This document shows, one piece after another, positions 23,080-34,554 of a stretch of DNA of 64,000 nucleotides. Source of the DNA: Telopea speciosissima (Eukaryota > Streptophyta > Magnoliopsida > Proteales > Proteaceae); the NCBI RefSeq assembly GCF_018873765.1, contig NC_057925.1:36672646-36736645 (forward strand), read 5' to 3'. The translations under genes were made by a program, and so were the position numbers. How positions within the stretch are numbered: position 1 is the first letter of the stretch; every line of letters starts with the position of its first letter. The notes below the pieces were generated by a model that saw only the letters and a list, made by a program, of their open reading frames with translations, made no database searches and was not told the origin of the DNA.

Positions 23080-23769
23080 GCAAACTCAAAATTCTTCAAC
23101 TGTAGGTGTTGTCCTTACTTCTCCAAATCTGGAGATATACAGCTTTAGATCCCAACATTGGTGTGCTTGTCGGAGCATGTCGTGATGAATCTCTAGGCAC
23201 ATGATCCTTCCTAGGATTGGCAATCGAACGTCCTCCAGAAAAGTTGGATCGTCAGAACTCATGTTAAGGGTCGATTTTCACAAGTTCTTATCGAGGGAGG
23301 TTGCCTTCTGTGGATGACGCATGTTACCTGCACCCAATCAAAGAGCTTCCTTAATAAACTAGAACAGTTCTCTTTCCTTTCCTTTTTCTTTTCTTTTGTC
23401 TTTCTTTTTTTAAGACTCAAGGATTAGTCTGCTCCTATTAGAGACACATGAAAGAATGCCAAATGGTGGATTTTCTTTATAACAGATAGAAGTGCCAAGT
23501 GGCAGAACTAGCAGAAAGGGTTCTTGAATGACAGAGATACCGGATGGCAGAATTAGAGGAATGCCCCTGGTGGGGACTGGCTGTTGAGACCACACTTGAG
23601 CATGCCAAGTTGCCTACGTATCCTTCGGAAAGGAATTAGGTCAAACATAGTTCATGTAGATCAAATGACTACATGAAATATTTTTTAAGTTGGTCCATAT
23701 TGACAAAGCCCTTTACATCCTCTCCATCCAAGTCAGTAAGACGAACTGCTTATCCAGCCAAGATTTCCT

Positions 23770-24750
23770 TCACATAGTAAGGTCCGCTCCAATTAGGCCT
23801 GAACTTGCCCCTTGGGTCATGAACTGGTGCTCTTTGTTCTCGAAGTCCAAATCTCCTTCTTCGATGTTGCATGAGAAAACACCTTTATTGAATGCCCTTA
23901 CCATCCTGAGTTGGTATTTTTTGAGGTGATCCACAGCTTTCATCCTCTTTTCATCAAGTAGATTAAGCTCGTCATGCCTTGCTTGCATCCATTCTCCTCC
24001 AGGTAATTTGTTTTCCATCAATACTCTGAGAGACGGCACTTGGATTTCTACGGATAATACTGCCTCCATCCCATAGACCAAGGAAAAAGGGGCTGCCCCA
24101 GTAGAGGTTCGAATTGAGGTTTGATCGGCCCATAACACATACGGGAGCTTTTCTGCCCAATCCTTATGGGTATCAGCCATTTTTTGCAATGACTTTGACA
24201 TTCTTGTTGGCTGCTTCCACTGCTCCATTAGTCTGTGGTTTATAAGTCGTAGACTGATGCCTTTGGATACCAAAGTTGGCGCAAAACTTGTCTGCTTTTC
24301 CCCAAAAATGTGCTCCTTGATCGGATATAAGGGCATGTGGCACTCCATATCTACATATAATATTCTCTTTGATGAACTTTGCTACCTTTGTAGCTATCAA
24401 GACAGCATAAGACTGTGCTTCCACCCATTTGGTGAAATAGTCTATGGTCATAAAGATGAATTCATGTCCATTGGATGCCTTTGGCGTGACTTTCCCAATT
24501 ATATCAATGCCCCATGTTGAAAATGGCCAAGGAGCATTTAACAAATGGAGCTACGTTGGAGGAATATGAATGATATTGGCAAATATTTAGCATTTGTGAC
24601 ATCTCTGCACGATTGATGCGCAATTAACTTCCATGGTTGCCCAATAATATCCCATTCTGAGGATTTTCTTGGCGAGCATCCTGGCATCCATGTGTGGCCC
24701 AGATATTCCCTGATGGATTTCTTCCCTGATGACTTGGGTTTGTTCCTCAT
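23770..24750 (-). pseudogene. Tat integrase
   Basis: The zinc-binding part is read as 'GPHMDARMLAKKILRMGYY...CHKCQ' (about 24710-24580, frame broken near 24700). The core follows: 'WGIDIIGKVTPKA' (first Asp, about 24512), 'LISDQGAHFWGKADKF' (second Asp, about 24325) and 'NGAVEAANKNVKVIAK' (Glu, about 24225). The C-terminal half runs from 'DWAEKLPYVLWADQTSIRTS' to the stop at 23770. A frameshift at about 24180 splits core from C-terminus. All three catalytic residues are still encoded. Integrase inserts the cDNA into host DNA; here it is the last sense domain before the long 3' region. Confidence 0.85.
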
Positions 24751-25740
24751 CTACACACAGTATTTGTATACCATCGTAGGACCCTTGTATAGCAGGCCGC
24801 CTTGAAGTACAAACTGTGTGGCGTGCTTCTGCAACCTCTTTTGTTCACTGGCAGTGGAATTGGTAAGATATTTCCTTTCTCTGATAAAGTCAATGATGAG
24901 TGCAGACCACGACGTCCCATCAGTTGTCAGAGCATTTACTGACTCTTCATATGCTGGTCCATGCCTTCTATCTACCAAAAATGGGCGAACTTGAGTATCT
25001 AGAGTGCATTCAACCATCGAAGCCAAAGTAGCTAGGGCGTCGGCGAATCTATTATGTCCCTTGGCAAATATTTGAAGGTGATTTCATCGAAGCTTTTGAT
25101 CAAGTTCTCCAAATGTTCTTGGTTAGGTTTTATCTTCTCATCCTTTGTCTTTCACTTCCCTTGAGTTTGACAAATCACGATCAACGAATCCCCCACAGAC
25201 TCTCAGCTTCTTGATTTCTCATGTCATAGCGGTTTCAAGACCTACTGCACATGCTTCATATTCTGCAATATTGTTAGTGCAAGAGAATTCTAGCCAAAAT
25301 GCAAATGGCAGATACAGATCATCTGGGGTTATCAACAATATCCCTGCCTCATATCCTCTTTGATTGGTTACACCATCAAAGTACAATTGCCGCCAGTCTT
25401 CACAATCTTCTTCCTCCACATATGCCAAATCCTCATCCTGGAATGAGTGTTCTAGTAGCTGTGAATCTATCCCGATTGGGTATGCATCTAGATATTCTGA
25501 GATTGGTCGTCCTTTTATGGATTTCTGGTTGACATATGTTATGTCAAATTCTGACAATAGCAACAACCATTTGGCCATCCTTCCTATCAACGCCAGTTTC
25601 TCGAAGAGATATTTAATCAGAACCATCCTTGAGATGAGCCAGATTTGATGGGCAATCATGTAATGTCTCAGCCTCTTAATCACCCAAACCAAAGCAATGC
25701 ACGTCTTTTCCAATGGGTTATAACAAGTTTCATACTCAAC
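24751..25740 (-). pseudogene. Tat RNase H plus archaeal-type second RNase H
   Basis: The reading frame 25713-25219 begins in the gypsy RNase H ('EKTCIALVWVIKRLRHYM', about 25713-25660) and passes through 'LLLLSEFDITYV'. It enters a second RNase H-like domain, 'RQLYFDGVTNQRGYEAG...NNIAEYEACAVGLE', with Asp and Glu catalytic positions (about 25400-25225). A doubled RNase H is a Tat-lineage trait. The tail 25026-24751 ('RKYLTNSTASEQKRLQKHA...GGLLYKG') leads into the integrase zinc finger. Frames are broken between 25218 and 25030. Confidence 0.8.
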
Positions 25741-26700
25741 AGTTTCTTGCTTTAGTAAACTGCGTGTTCTTCCCCACTCTTCTGGTCTTGTTGCACCATC
25801 ATGGATCCCATTGTTGTTTTGCCGACAGATAAGTACATTAGCAGTGGTTCACCCAATACTGGCGAAACAAGGATGGGTGGATTCAACAGGTATTCTTTGA
25901 TCCTTACGAACGCCTCTTGGTACTTGTCGTTCCATTGCTTTGGTTCTTCTTTCTTTAGGAGCTTGAAGATGGGTTCACATACGGTGGTTAGCCGGGCTAT
26001 AAATCGACTTATGTATTGAATTCGTCCTAAGAAACCCTCGATTTCTTTTTCTATTTTTGGTGCTGGCATTTTTTTTATGGCCTTTATCTTGTCGGGCTCC
26101 ACTTCTATCCCTCTCTCGCTGACAAGAAATCCTAGGAGTTTCGTTGTTGTTGCTCTGAACACGTACTTCTAAGGGTTCAACCTTAGCTTGTACTCCTTAA
26201 CTTGTTCAAAGAACTTCGTTAATGCCACAAAATGCCCCTGTCGAGTGGCCGACTTGACAATCATGTCATCCACATACACCTCCACTTCTTTGTGTATCAT
26301 GTTATGGAGAATGGCCATTGCCACCCTTTGATATGTTGCCCCAGCATTCTTTAAACCAAAGGACATAACCTTATAACAATATGTTCCCCTTGGTGTGGTA
26401 AATGCTATGTTTTCTCTGTCCTTTGGACCCATGCTGATTTGATTGTATCCACAGAATCCGTCCATGAATGATAATAAGGTGTGTTTTGCTATATTGTTGA
26501 CCAATATGTCAATATGCAGCAAAGGACAGTCGTCTTTCGAACTAACTTTGTTGAGGTCTCAAAAATCCACGCACATTCTCACCTTCCTCATTCTTGGGTA
26601 CAGGGGTAATATTGGACAACCATTAAGGGTATTGCGTCACTTGTAAAAATCCTGCATTCCATTGCTTTATGACTTCTTCCCTGATCTTCTTACTCTATTC
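25741..26700 (-). pseudogene. Tat reverse transcriptase
   Basis: The sequence reads 'DLNKVSSKDDCPLLHIDILV' (about 26570-26510, stop just before), 'TLLSFMDGFCGYNQI' (26490-26440; catalytic Asp), 'FGLKNAGATYQR' (about 26365-26330) and 'VEVYVDDMIVKS' (about 26290-26255; the YVDD catalytic pair). After a stop near 26170 come the thumb and connection, 'LLGFLVSERGIEV' (about 26135-26095) and 'FLGRIQYISRFIARL' (about 26040-25995). The frame is open for long stretches but interrupted at both domain ends. It makes cDNA from element RNA inside virus-like particles. Confidence 0.88.
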
Positions 26701-27491
26701 AAGTCGTATCCTTCTGGGCTTTTACTTGACTGGCCGTGCATCTGGATAAATAGGCAATTGGTGTTGCACTATCTTTGGGTCGATGCCGGGCATATCTTCG
26801 TAGGACCAAACGAACACTTCTTGGAATTCCTTTAACAGGGCTATCATTTGACCGACTTCCTCCTTGGTGAGGGAGGCATAAATCTTAACCATTCGTGGGC
26901 ATTGTTCAGTTCACAAATTTATGGGGCATATGTCCTCTCGGACATGTTAGGCTTTTCTTTGTTTTAATTGCTTTATTAAATGATGATGTTCGAGGATATC
27001 CTCATCATCAGAAGAAGAATCAAAAGGGGAATCAGATGGAGAAGAGACATGCTCGGAATGGTTGATTTCAGTCATGATAAGAGCAGGAATACAAGCAGAC
27101 TCGACAGACTAGAAGGCACTACCCTCCTTGATTACAACAGACTCATCGACAGACAGGACTAAATCGGAGCTTACCACTCCCTGAGACTCTGTCTCACTAA
27201 ACCTTTCAGAGATACTAATCCAATTCACAATTGGCTCTTGGACAGGGTGAAATAACAGATAAGGTTTTGGCCCTTCTTCCTCCCCCTGCAGAGATCATGG
27301 TTATTTCAAATAGTCCTCCGATGTTTAGTTCTTCTTTAATAGGTTTCAATTTCATCTGTTCTACTTCAAGGGCAATCGATGTCCTCCTGAAAGAAGATTT
27401 CAAACCCTAGCTAGAGACTTACATTGTCATGATGGAACCAAGGCTCAATATTTCTGCAGTAAAGGAAGCTGTCACCTTCTTTGACAAAATA
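26701..27491 (-). pseudogene. Tat spacer between G-patch-like region and RT
   Basis: Sense-strand frames are fragmentary (27403-27215, 'EELNIGGLFEITMIS') and continue the polyprotein between protease and RT, which is variable in Tat elements. No domain is recognised. Confidence 0.4.
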
Positions 27492-28614
27492 TCAATTTAA
27501 AGTCTTAAAGACTGGAGATGGTTTCTTGGCCTTCTGGCATTCTTGGCTCATTCGCTCAGGATAAATTCGCTTCTCTTGTGCCTTGTATCCCAGCCCACGA
27601 TGGTTGCCATAGGTAGAAAAGTTAGGGAATTGTGGAATCCCTTGTTGGTTCCTTCCTAATCTAAGTCCCAAAAAATATCCCATGTTGTTCATCATCTTCA
27701 GAATTGTTCCGCTCCATGCGGATGGGTAACTGGATGAAATTATCTCCTTCATTTCTGAGGCCATTACACTGATTGCCCCAATCTCAAATCCTCCCAACTG
27801 GATATTTACCTAAGCTTCCCCACCTACTTCGATGCTTGCCAAGGTGTGGACAATCTCTGGATCGCCAAAGATAGAGATCATTTTTCCTTCATAGACAAAT
27901 TTCATTTTTTTATGCAGGTTTGAGGCTAGTACTCCTACAGAATGCAGCCAAGGCCGTCCCAATAGCATGTTGAATGATGCTTGGATGTCAATCACTTGAC
28001 ATTCCACAGTGAACAGAGCAGGTCAGACTCGGATGTCTGTGGTCAAAACACCCAGAACCTTCCTTCTTGTGTTATCATACGCTCGGATTGTCTGAGCAGA
28101 GGGCTTCATTTGGATCAGATCCAATCCTATACAACTTGCATCTTGAGAGGTATGACATTGAGAGCCGATCTGTTGTCAATCAAAACTTGAGGGACTCAGT
28201 TCCCATTGCACTCTATTGTAATGTGTAGAGCTCGATTATGGTCCTTTGCTTCAGGCAGGAGATCATTTTTTGAGAAGGAGACTGCATGGCATAGGTGGCC
28301 CCTACAATGTGTGAGAGTTCTTCTGGACCCATTTCTATTGGCACCTGAACCTTGTTAAGTACTTTCAAAACTGCTTCCCGATGCAATGGGGAGGCCATCA
28401 ATAATCCCCAGACAGAGATGTTAGCTTGTACCTTCTTCAGTTGGCTTAGTACCTGATTTTTTGGCTCGTACTTGACTTGATTAGGGGCAGGCGCATAGGG
28501 CTTTTCTACAATCAATCCTTTATTTTTGAAAATCTTTCCACTTTGGGTCTTCGAAACCTCGAGCTCCTTCACTTTTGTGATGAGTTCGACTGGGCACAGC
28601 TCCTCATCATCCAA
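27492..28614 (-). pseudogene. Tat gag-protease junction, protease and G-patch-like segment
   Basis: In order: 'QANISVWGLLMASPLHREAV' (about 28425-28365), a conserved pre-protease block; 'HNRALHITIECNG' then 'VPQVLIDNRSALNV' (about 28240-28160), the aspartic protease site, with DNR where Tat elements usually have DNG; 'DIQASFNMLLGRPWLHSVGV' (about 27990-27930), the protease flap and C-terminus; and 'GLRLGRNQQGIPQF' (about 27655-27610), a glycine-rich G-patch-like motif. Stops occur at 28010 and 27808, and the protease core lies in a broken frame. The protease would mature Gag-Pol. Confidence 0.8.
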
Positions 28615-28621
28615 GTCACTT

Positions 28622-30340
28622 TCAGATCACAAGGGTTCCCACCATGGTACTCCTCCTTCTTGGGCTAGTGACTTCACATTCTGCTTTCAAGGTCGTAATT
28701 GTCTTTTGGGCCTTCTGTAGAATTTTGGACAAGGTTTCTTGCTTTTCATAGAGGTGCTTAATGAGTTGTTCATGGTCCAGCCTTCGCAGTCCTACTAGCA
28801 TCATCTGTTGGATCATTTCAAAGATCTTGCTGGCTGATTTTGGAATATCATTGCTTTAGATAGAGATCCAAAATGTTCTTCCTCTTCTGATGAGCCCTCT
28901 TCATCACTGGAGATGACTGGGTGAATGTTTTCTGTGGGATCTTTCATTCGCTTTTCCATATTGATGTTATAGAAGTAGAACCTATCGTGTGCTCGTACCC
29001 ATTCGTGATACTCCTCACTTTCACAATCTAAGGATGCTGGAGGACTTCCACACAGATCTGTTACCAAAGCGAATATCAGGGTGACAACATCTTCCAACTC
29101 TTTCATGACTTGAGGTAGTGGCCAATTTTCATTTACTGGTTGTTGTCATCACAATTCTTCTTGGTACCTTTTATCTGAAGGTACTACTTCAAAAAGCATT
29201 TGATGAACCTTGTCGACCATTCTGAGGATCCCTCTTACTTCGAATGGAAGAGACCAAGCCCTTGGTCCATAAATTTCCTCATATCGGTTGACAAAAGGTT
29301 CTATCTCCATTTTTTATGCTTCACCGGGTGGTTCGTCACCAGTGTATTCATCCATTACTTCATCATTCAAAGTTTTGTTGGATGTTTCCTCATTGCTTGA
29401 ATCATCCTTTTCTTCTCCACTGCCATCAACAAGGTGAATTCCTCTTGTTGGGTCGAAGTATGGATTCTCGGTATTGATATTACCGATCCAAGTTTCTCAT
29501 TCTTCTGTCATCTTCGGGGGCCCAGAATATGGCCAGTTGTCTAAGTACAACATGGGATCTTGAGGAGGATTTCCAAAGAAATCTTTCGCCAAAGCAAGAT
29601 TTAACCAGGTCATGTTCCTTGACTCATGTAATGTATGTTTGGGAAGTGGGAAGTAGCCTTATATAGGATGTCATGAGTTGTGGACATTAGCTCAAGGATG
29701 TCTTCCCTTTTGATGAACCACACCCTTCTTTGATTTACTGGAGACCCTACTTCTTCGTCGCCGCTTCTTCCTTCGTCTTCTTGAGGGATAGGCTGAATGA
29801 AGTCTATTGGGTCTGCTTCATCATCATCAATTCCGATGCTATTTATCCACTATAGGGTTTCAACAGAGAACTCATCTTCAAATTGTGGCTCAAAGTCTTC
29901 TTCTTCACTATCGTCGGTCCCTCCTCCCATTTGGATTAGGAAAGTATCTCCAGATTGAGTTTCACCAATGGCTAGTGCATATACAGCTTGGATCAGACTT
30001 GGGGTGACCTCTTCAATTGTTCTCATGCTGTCTTCAGATGAACCCTCCTCAATGGGTTGAATGTGAACTATGAAATCTTCTTCACCTTCCAAATTCTCCA
30101 CATATGCCATGTGATTGATCTCATAATCGGTGAACCCAAATGTTCTCAGTTGCACATTGGGTCCGAGGCTATTGAGTTCATTCTCTAGGAATTCAAGCTT
30201 CATCATCCGATGGTTAGAGGCTAGGCCTTTCCCTCAATCACAATGTTGTCCGCCTCCTCTGGACTTTTCGTTGCAATTTTTCCTTGCACAGTAAACACAT
30301 ACCATCATTCTTCTAACTCTCCTTTTTCGAGCGTACATGC
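28622..30340 (-). pseudogene. Acidic and coiled-coil frames between gag and protease, unrecognised
   Basis: Three short sense frames: 28816-28622 (heptad-like 'LIKHLYEKQETLSKILQKAQ'), 29106-28813 (acidic 'SSDEEGSSEEEEHFG') and 30206-29850 (acidic 'TDDSEEEDFEPQFEDEF'). They sit where a compact element would have direct continuity from the zinc knuckle to the pre-protease block, so this 1.7-kb segment is an expansion of the gag-protease linker or an inserted piece. No function is assigned. Confidence 0.4.
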
Positions 30341-30362
30341 TCCGGCCACAAAATGGCGTTGG

Positions 30363-31100
30363 CTAACTTTTAATCATCTCTTCTTTGTACATTTCCTTTA
30401 GGAAGTTACTGATATTGGTTCTTCCTTCTGCAGGGAGATCCATCTGCCATATAAGGCACACTTTATCACTCCATACTGTTCTCAATTCCCTCAAAGGTGC
30501 TTTTATGGGCCGGATTAGAGTGGTTAGGTCCAAACCCGTTGTCCCTTCGTCCAAAACATTCACAAATCCCATGGATAATCTTAGGGAGTCAAGTTTATCT
30601 TCATCAAGCTACTGAGGGTAAAGATATTCATGATACACTCTATGTAGATTATGTAGGATTATCCCCACTTGCTCTTCCTCTGTTAGATGGGGTAGTATCC
30701 TTTCGGCTTTTTTACAGAACCTTCTGACGAAGTCGAAGAATCCTTCATTCGGTTCTTGCCTTAGCACCTCTAATTCTTTTCTTTTTTTCTTACTCTCCTC
30801 AGTTTGGGTTGCTAGGATAGCCCTATAGATTCGAGCGTCTATCAGCCTTCGCTCTTGCTTCACAAGTTGAATCAGGACTATAGGGTCCTTAAAGGGAACA
30901 TCCTCTTGTAACATGTTCACTCCATGATATGGCAGTGGATTAGAAGTCACATTAAGTTTTTGACTTGTCTTCAATTCAATTTTCCCCACATCTATCAAGT
31001 CTTCATTTGCATGTTTGAGGTGTATGCACCTATCTATCTAATGACCCTTCTGATTGTGATAATAACAGTGCCACTTTGATTTATATCTTGGAGGTGGATT
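30363..31100 (-). pseudogene. Tat gag C-terminus with second gag-like module
   Basis: A zinc-knuckle-like stretch 'WHCYYHNQKGH' (about 31065-31030) is followed by 'DLIDVGKIELKT' and 'NVTSNPLPYHGVNML' (30998-30915), the standard Tat gag end. The frame then runs into 'LEVLRQEPNEGFFDFVRRF' (about 30770-30710) and 'IILHNLHRVYHEYLYPQ', which parallels 'LETLRQE' and 'IILENLHGEYHDRLYSL' of the upstream gag module. This is an apparent duplication of the gag core on the wrong side of the zinc knuckle. A last piece (30572-30363) is unrecognised. Confidence 0.55.
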
Positions 31101-31374
31101 GGTCATATTCACGGGCCTGGTGGTACAATATCCAACATCCCTTCAGTCTTGAATTTGAAGAAAAGGCGAGTGGGTGTCATACTGCCAAAGGTAAACTATC
31201 TGGGAGGGGTGATTGCTCTGCCTGAATCACCAAAGGAGGAGCAACTGTTGGTGAAATTTGCTTCTCGGTGCACTGAACGGTAGTAACTGTATTCACTTCG
31301 GGGCATTTCCCTCTTCCTCCGTTGTTGTTCTTGCCAGAATAAGATCTGGAAGCCTCTTTGGTTGAAGTCTGGGC

Positions 31375-31857
31375 TTATTTCCCTTTGAAGAGCTTATCCT
31401 CAATGCGCTTCCCAATAGCTATAAGTGCTTCAAAGGTCTTGATGTGCAGAGAGTAGAGGCGATCATGGTACTCTCCATGTAGGTTTTCCAGTATGATTTC
31501 AACCTTTTCTGATTCAATCGGGTGGTTCCACATCTTGGACGTCTTTTCATGGAACCTCATGATAAAGTTAGAAAATCCCTCGTCAGCTTCCTACCTCAGG
31601 GTTTCCAACTCACGCCGAATGATGTCCACTTCAGTGTTGTAAGAGTATTCTTTAGTGAATGCCTTTACAATTGTCGACCAAGTTTGAATCTTAGTTTGGT
31701 CCAATTGGGTTAGACACCTCAGGGCTGATCCCGCTAACGAGTAAAGGAATGCTTGCCCATTTGATTTTCTATGAGATTCCACGACTTGGCCACTGTAATG
31801 AAAATCTTCAAGTGAGCTCGGGGGTCTCTTGTCCCATCGAACTTGTCGAGCTTCCAT
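31375..31857 (-). pseudogene. Tat gag core (Retrotrans_gag-like)
   Basis: Two overlapping frames (31857-31591 and 31560-31375), separated by one stop, give 'FLYSLAGSALRCLTQL', 'TWSTIVKAFTKEY', 'RELETLRQEADEGFSNFI' and 'EIILENLHGEYHDRLYSL'. This is the helical capsid-type core of gypsy Gag. A possible N-terminus (32422-32195, Pro/Ser-rich) is in another frame. Gag forms the particle that packages element RNA. Confidence 0.75.
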
Positions 31858-32429
31858 TTGAAATCTTTGAGTATTCTTTCTCCAGCGAAGCAGACCATGT
31901 CTTCTTTTGGTTTCTCAACAGTCTTTCCTTACATTGCCACTTCGAGCTTCTCAACTTTCTCCCTCATTTGCTTCTCCATTTCTTCTTCTGGTGGGTCTTG
32001 GTGAGCATTGATGGCTATATCCTCTTCTTCTATTATGATCTTGGGGTGTGCCCTAGACATCGTTGGGGTCACCCTTGGTTCTCGGGGTGTTGGTGCATTG
32101 TCTGCTCAAGATTGACCTTGCATTGACAGGACCAACTGCATAACCAGCTATTTAATCTCTGTCATTTCCCTCCATATGCTAACCATTTCCTGACTCAATA
32201 CTTCCTCTGAAGAATTGGCCTCTGGCGGATCCATGGTGCCCATGATAGGGGTGACCTTGTTGGACTTTGTGTTGGGGGACTAGAAGTCAAGGGAGGTGAA
32301 CTAGAATTTTCAACAAACTTAGAAGGTGGAATCTGGTAGAGATTGGGCCGGTTCAATCGACCGCCATAACGGTTCCACATGGGTAATGAGGATTTTCTTT
32401 GTCGTGGAATTGTGCCTTGCAAAGGTAAA

Positions 32430-33183
32430 AGGGGACCAATTTAGGACTCAAGTGGGGAGACACATTTTTTATCTTATTTTAATATTTTATATTTTTTGTT
32501 TACAAGCAAATATATACACGCATATATACATACAAATAAAGTGACAATTCGCTTTTACTCTCTTGATTGCATTTCACTCAGGTAGTTGATGGTAAGGTTT
32601 CCATCTTTGTTCAAGACTGCTCGGGAATAACTCTTGCGATCTTGGGATATGATGCAAGCTTGCCATAGATCCTTCATTGTTTAACAGTTCTCGAAGATCA
32701 AATTTGAATCATCACAAGGAGATCTAATCGAGGACTTCTCAATGATCTACTTTTCCTAATACATAGCACCTCTCATCAGAATTCTATCACTGTCACATTA
32801 TTTAGACAGTGTATCTTTCTCCGAGGGACAATTGAGACTATATTTTTTATACACTGATCTGAATGGATGTGCGACGTGCATCGAGGGACATTCGAGGGAC
32901 AAATAGAATTCTTCCCCTGATTGGTATTCTGCATTAAGAGAAAGTATGTTGCTGAGATTTTCACTTTCGGCCTCGAAAAGCTACGAGGTTAGTTTATGGC
33001 ATATCCTAGTCGTATATGGTCTAATTTTCTACACGATGCATGTAATAGGTAGGCTGATAGGACAAAACAAGGTCACCCTTGACAGGACCGATATACCTAT
33101 CGCTCGTGATAGTGAATTGCGGGTACATGGTTCTTTTGATATACCTAGGGAATAGATCACGCGATCTCAGAGTAATCAGCCTA
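32430..33183. other. Region between Tat gag and the right LTR fragment
   Basis: This should be LTR remainder plus leader, but it does not resemble the left LTR (16274-17215) and I find no primer-binding site. 'cgagggaca' recurs at about 32821, 32881 and 32893. It may be a replaced or rearranged LTR. Confidence 0.4.
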
Positions 33184-33376
33184 GTGCCTTGTGGGGTTGT
33201 GCAGGCCGTGCAGGGCCATCCGGCAGGGTTGCCGTATGTACGATGTATGCTCTACAGGGCGAGTGGGGATGTTTTTTTTTTTTTTGGGTTATACAGTATT
33301 GGTTTTCGGGGGCATTGCCAGTCATGTGTGTCTGATTGTCGTCATCGCTGGGGGGTGACAAAATTCAGCGTCTATA
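33184..33376 (-). repeat. Tat element 5' LTR fragment
   Basis: It aligns over about 190 bp with 17215-17400, sharing 'gtatgtacgatgtatgc', 'gggggcattg' and 'gctggggggt'. I count roughly 35 differences. The terminal TG has become TA. Homology stops abruptly at 33184. Confidence 0.75.
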
Positions 33377-34220
33377 GTCGTGGCTTTGCCATGCGTCATG
33401 TTAATATTGGCGAGCCTTATTTTAGTATATCAATATGACAAACCAAGACCTGGCCGATGATAATCCTATAAGAGCATTAAAGGAACTAAAAAGAGACTAT
33501 AACCAACCAGACTGACCCGGTTTCGGTCTAACCCGATACATACTAAATACTGAAATTGACCGAAGACTGATCCAACTGATTGGTTGACACTTGACACCCT
33601 TGCATACAAGTTTGTAAAAAAAATAAATACAAAACAAAACAAAACAAGTTTGTAAAATAAATAAAAACCAAAAAAACAAAACACAACAAAACACCTCAAA
33701 GCTTGTTCTGCTATAGACATTTGATGCTTGTATCTTAGAACTCCATGCTTGTTATACTAATGATTCCATGAAAAATATCTGAACAGTAGCTCTTAGGTGT
33801 TTGACATTGCATGTTAATGCATGTGATTGATGATTAATCACCAAAGAGAGTCAATTTAATTATTATTGATTAGATATAAATTTTTAGTTAATGTTAATTT
33901 AATCTGTTGGGAACCACGTTATTCCATCGTGGCATCCATGTTAGCGCAATGGGCATTTTTGATAATTAAAGAGGACCCATGAAAAATGCACTTAAGTTTT
34001 GGAAGGTAAAATTTTCTTTATGAAAAAAAAACATTGTGTGGTAGTGTCCCATTACCAAGACACATGGCACAGTGAAATGACCAACCTATCCCTGGTCAGA
34101 TGCTTGTCCATGCTGGTGCAGTGGCCACGCAGACGGACAGCCATTTCTCTCTATATTATTTTTATTTTTGGGGGTAATTTGGAAAGATAAATAGTAAAAC
34201 ACTTATTCGGTGTTATTTTC
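33377..34220. other. AT-rich spacer
   Basis: There is no gene. A short direct repeat 'acaagtttgtaaaa' occurs at about 33606 and 33646, separated by an A-rich run. Confidence 0.5.
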
Positions 34221-34389
34221 ATAGTTGAAAAACCAGTTTTGACTGGGCGAAACATCCAAGTCGAGTCCAAATTTTGAAAAATCTAATCAAGAATCATATA
34301 TATTAGGTATGATTGTTTTTTTATTTTTCAAAGATGAATCAAATAAAAAAATCTGATTTTTCAAGTATGATTATTTCGAATTTGGATCA
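34221..34389. mobile_element. Left-end fragment of a MITE-like family (copy A)
   Basis: Begins 'atagttgaaaaaccagtttt' and continues 'gactgggcgaaacatccaag', parallel to the start of the complete copy at 35194. It appears truncated or interrupted at the hairpin element that follows. Confidence 0.4.
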
Positions 34390-34554
34390 TCTACTGCCGA
34401 GCTGCCCGGTAGGACCGTGCTGCTCAGATATGGTGTTACGTGCAATGTTCGCCTTAGCTCTGTCCAAACGCCTTGTCTAAGTGGGGGTAAGGCGATCTTT
34501 GCACACAGCACCGTGTCTGGGCAGCACGGTCCTACTGAGCAGCTCGGCAGTAGA
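34390..34554. mobile_element. 165-bp hairpin element with about 45-bp inverted repeats
   Basis: 'tctactgccgagctgc' at 34390 and its complement 'gcagctcggcagtaga' ending 34554 start two near-perfect arms of about 45 bp that also include 'taggaccgtgctgc'. The loop of about 75 bp contains smaller complementary pieces. It looks like a foldback MITE; no clear target duplication was found. Confidence 0.7.

Larger units (their letters stand above)
16274..33376 (-). mobile_element. Large Tat/Ogre-like Ty3-gypsy retrotransposon, decayed
   Basis: Read on the minus strand the order is LTR (33376-33184), gag (about 31857-30600), protease (about 28215-28060), RT (about 26700-25740), RNase H with a second RNase H-like domain (25740-25219), integrase (24750-23770), a long 3' region (23770-17401), polypurine tract and LTR (17400-16274). 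The RT 'YVDDM', integrase D-D-E motifs, the extra RNase H ('YFDGVTNQRGYEAG') and a huge 3' region with tandem repeats and an antisense ORF are hallmarks of the Tat lineage. Span is about 17.1 kb. Stops and frameshifts in every domain make it non-autonomous now. The two LTRs match over only about 190 bp, so the right end is truncated or chimeric. Confidence 0.85.
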
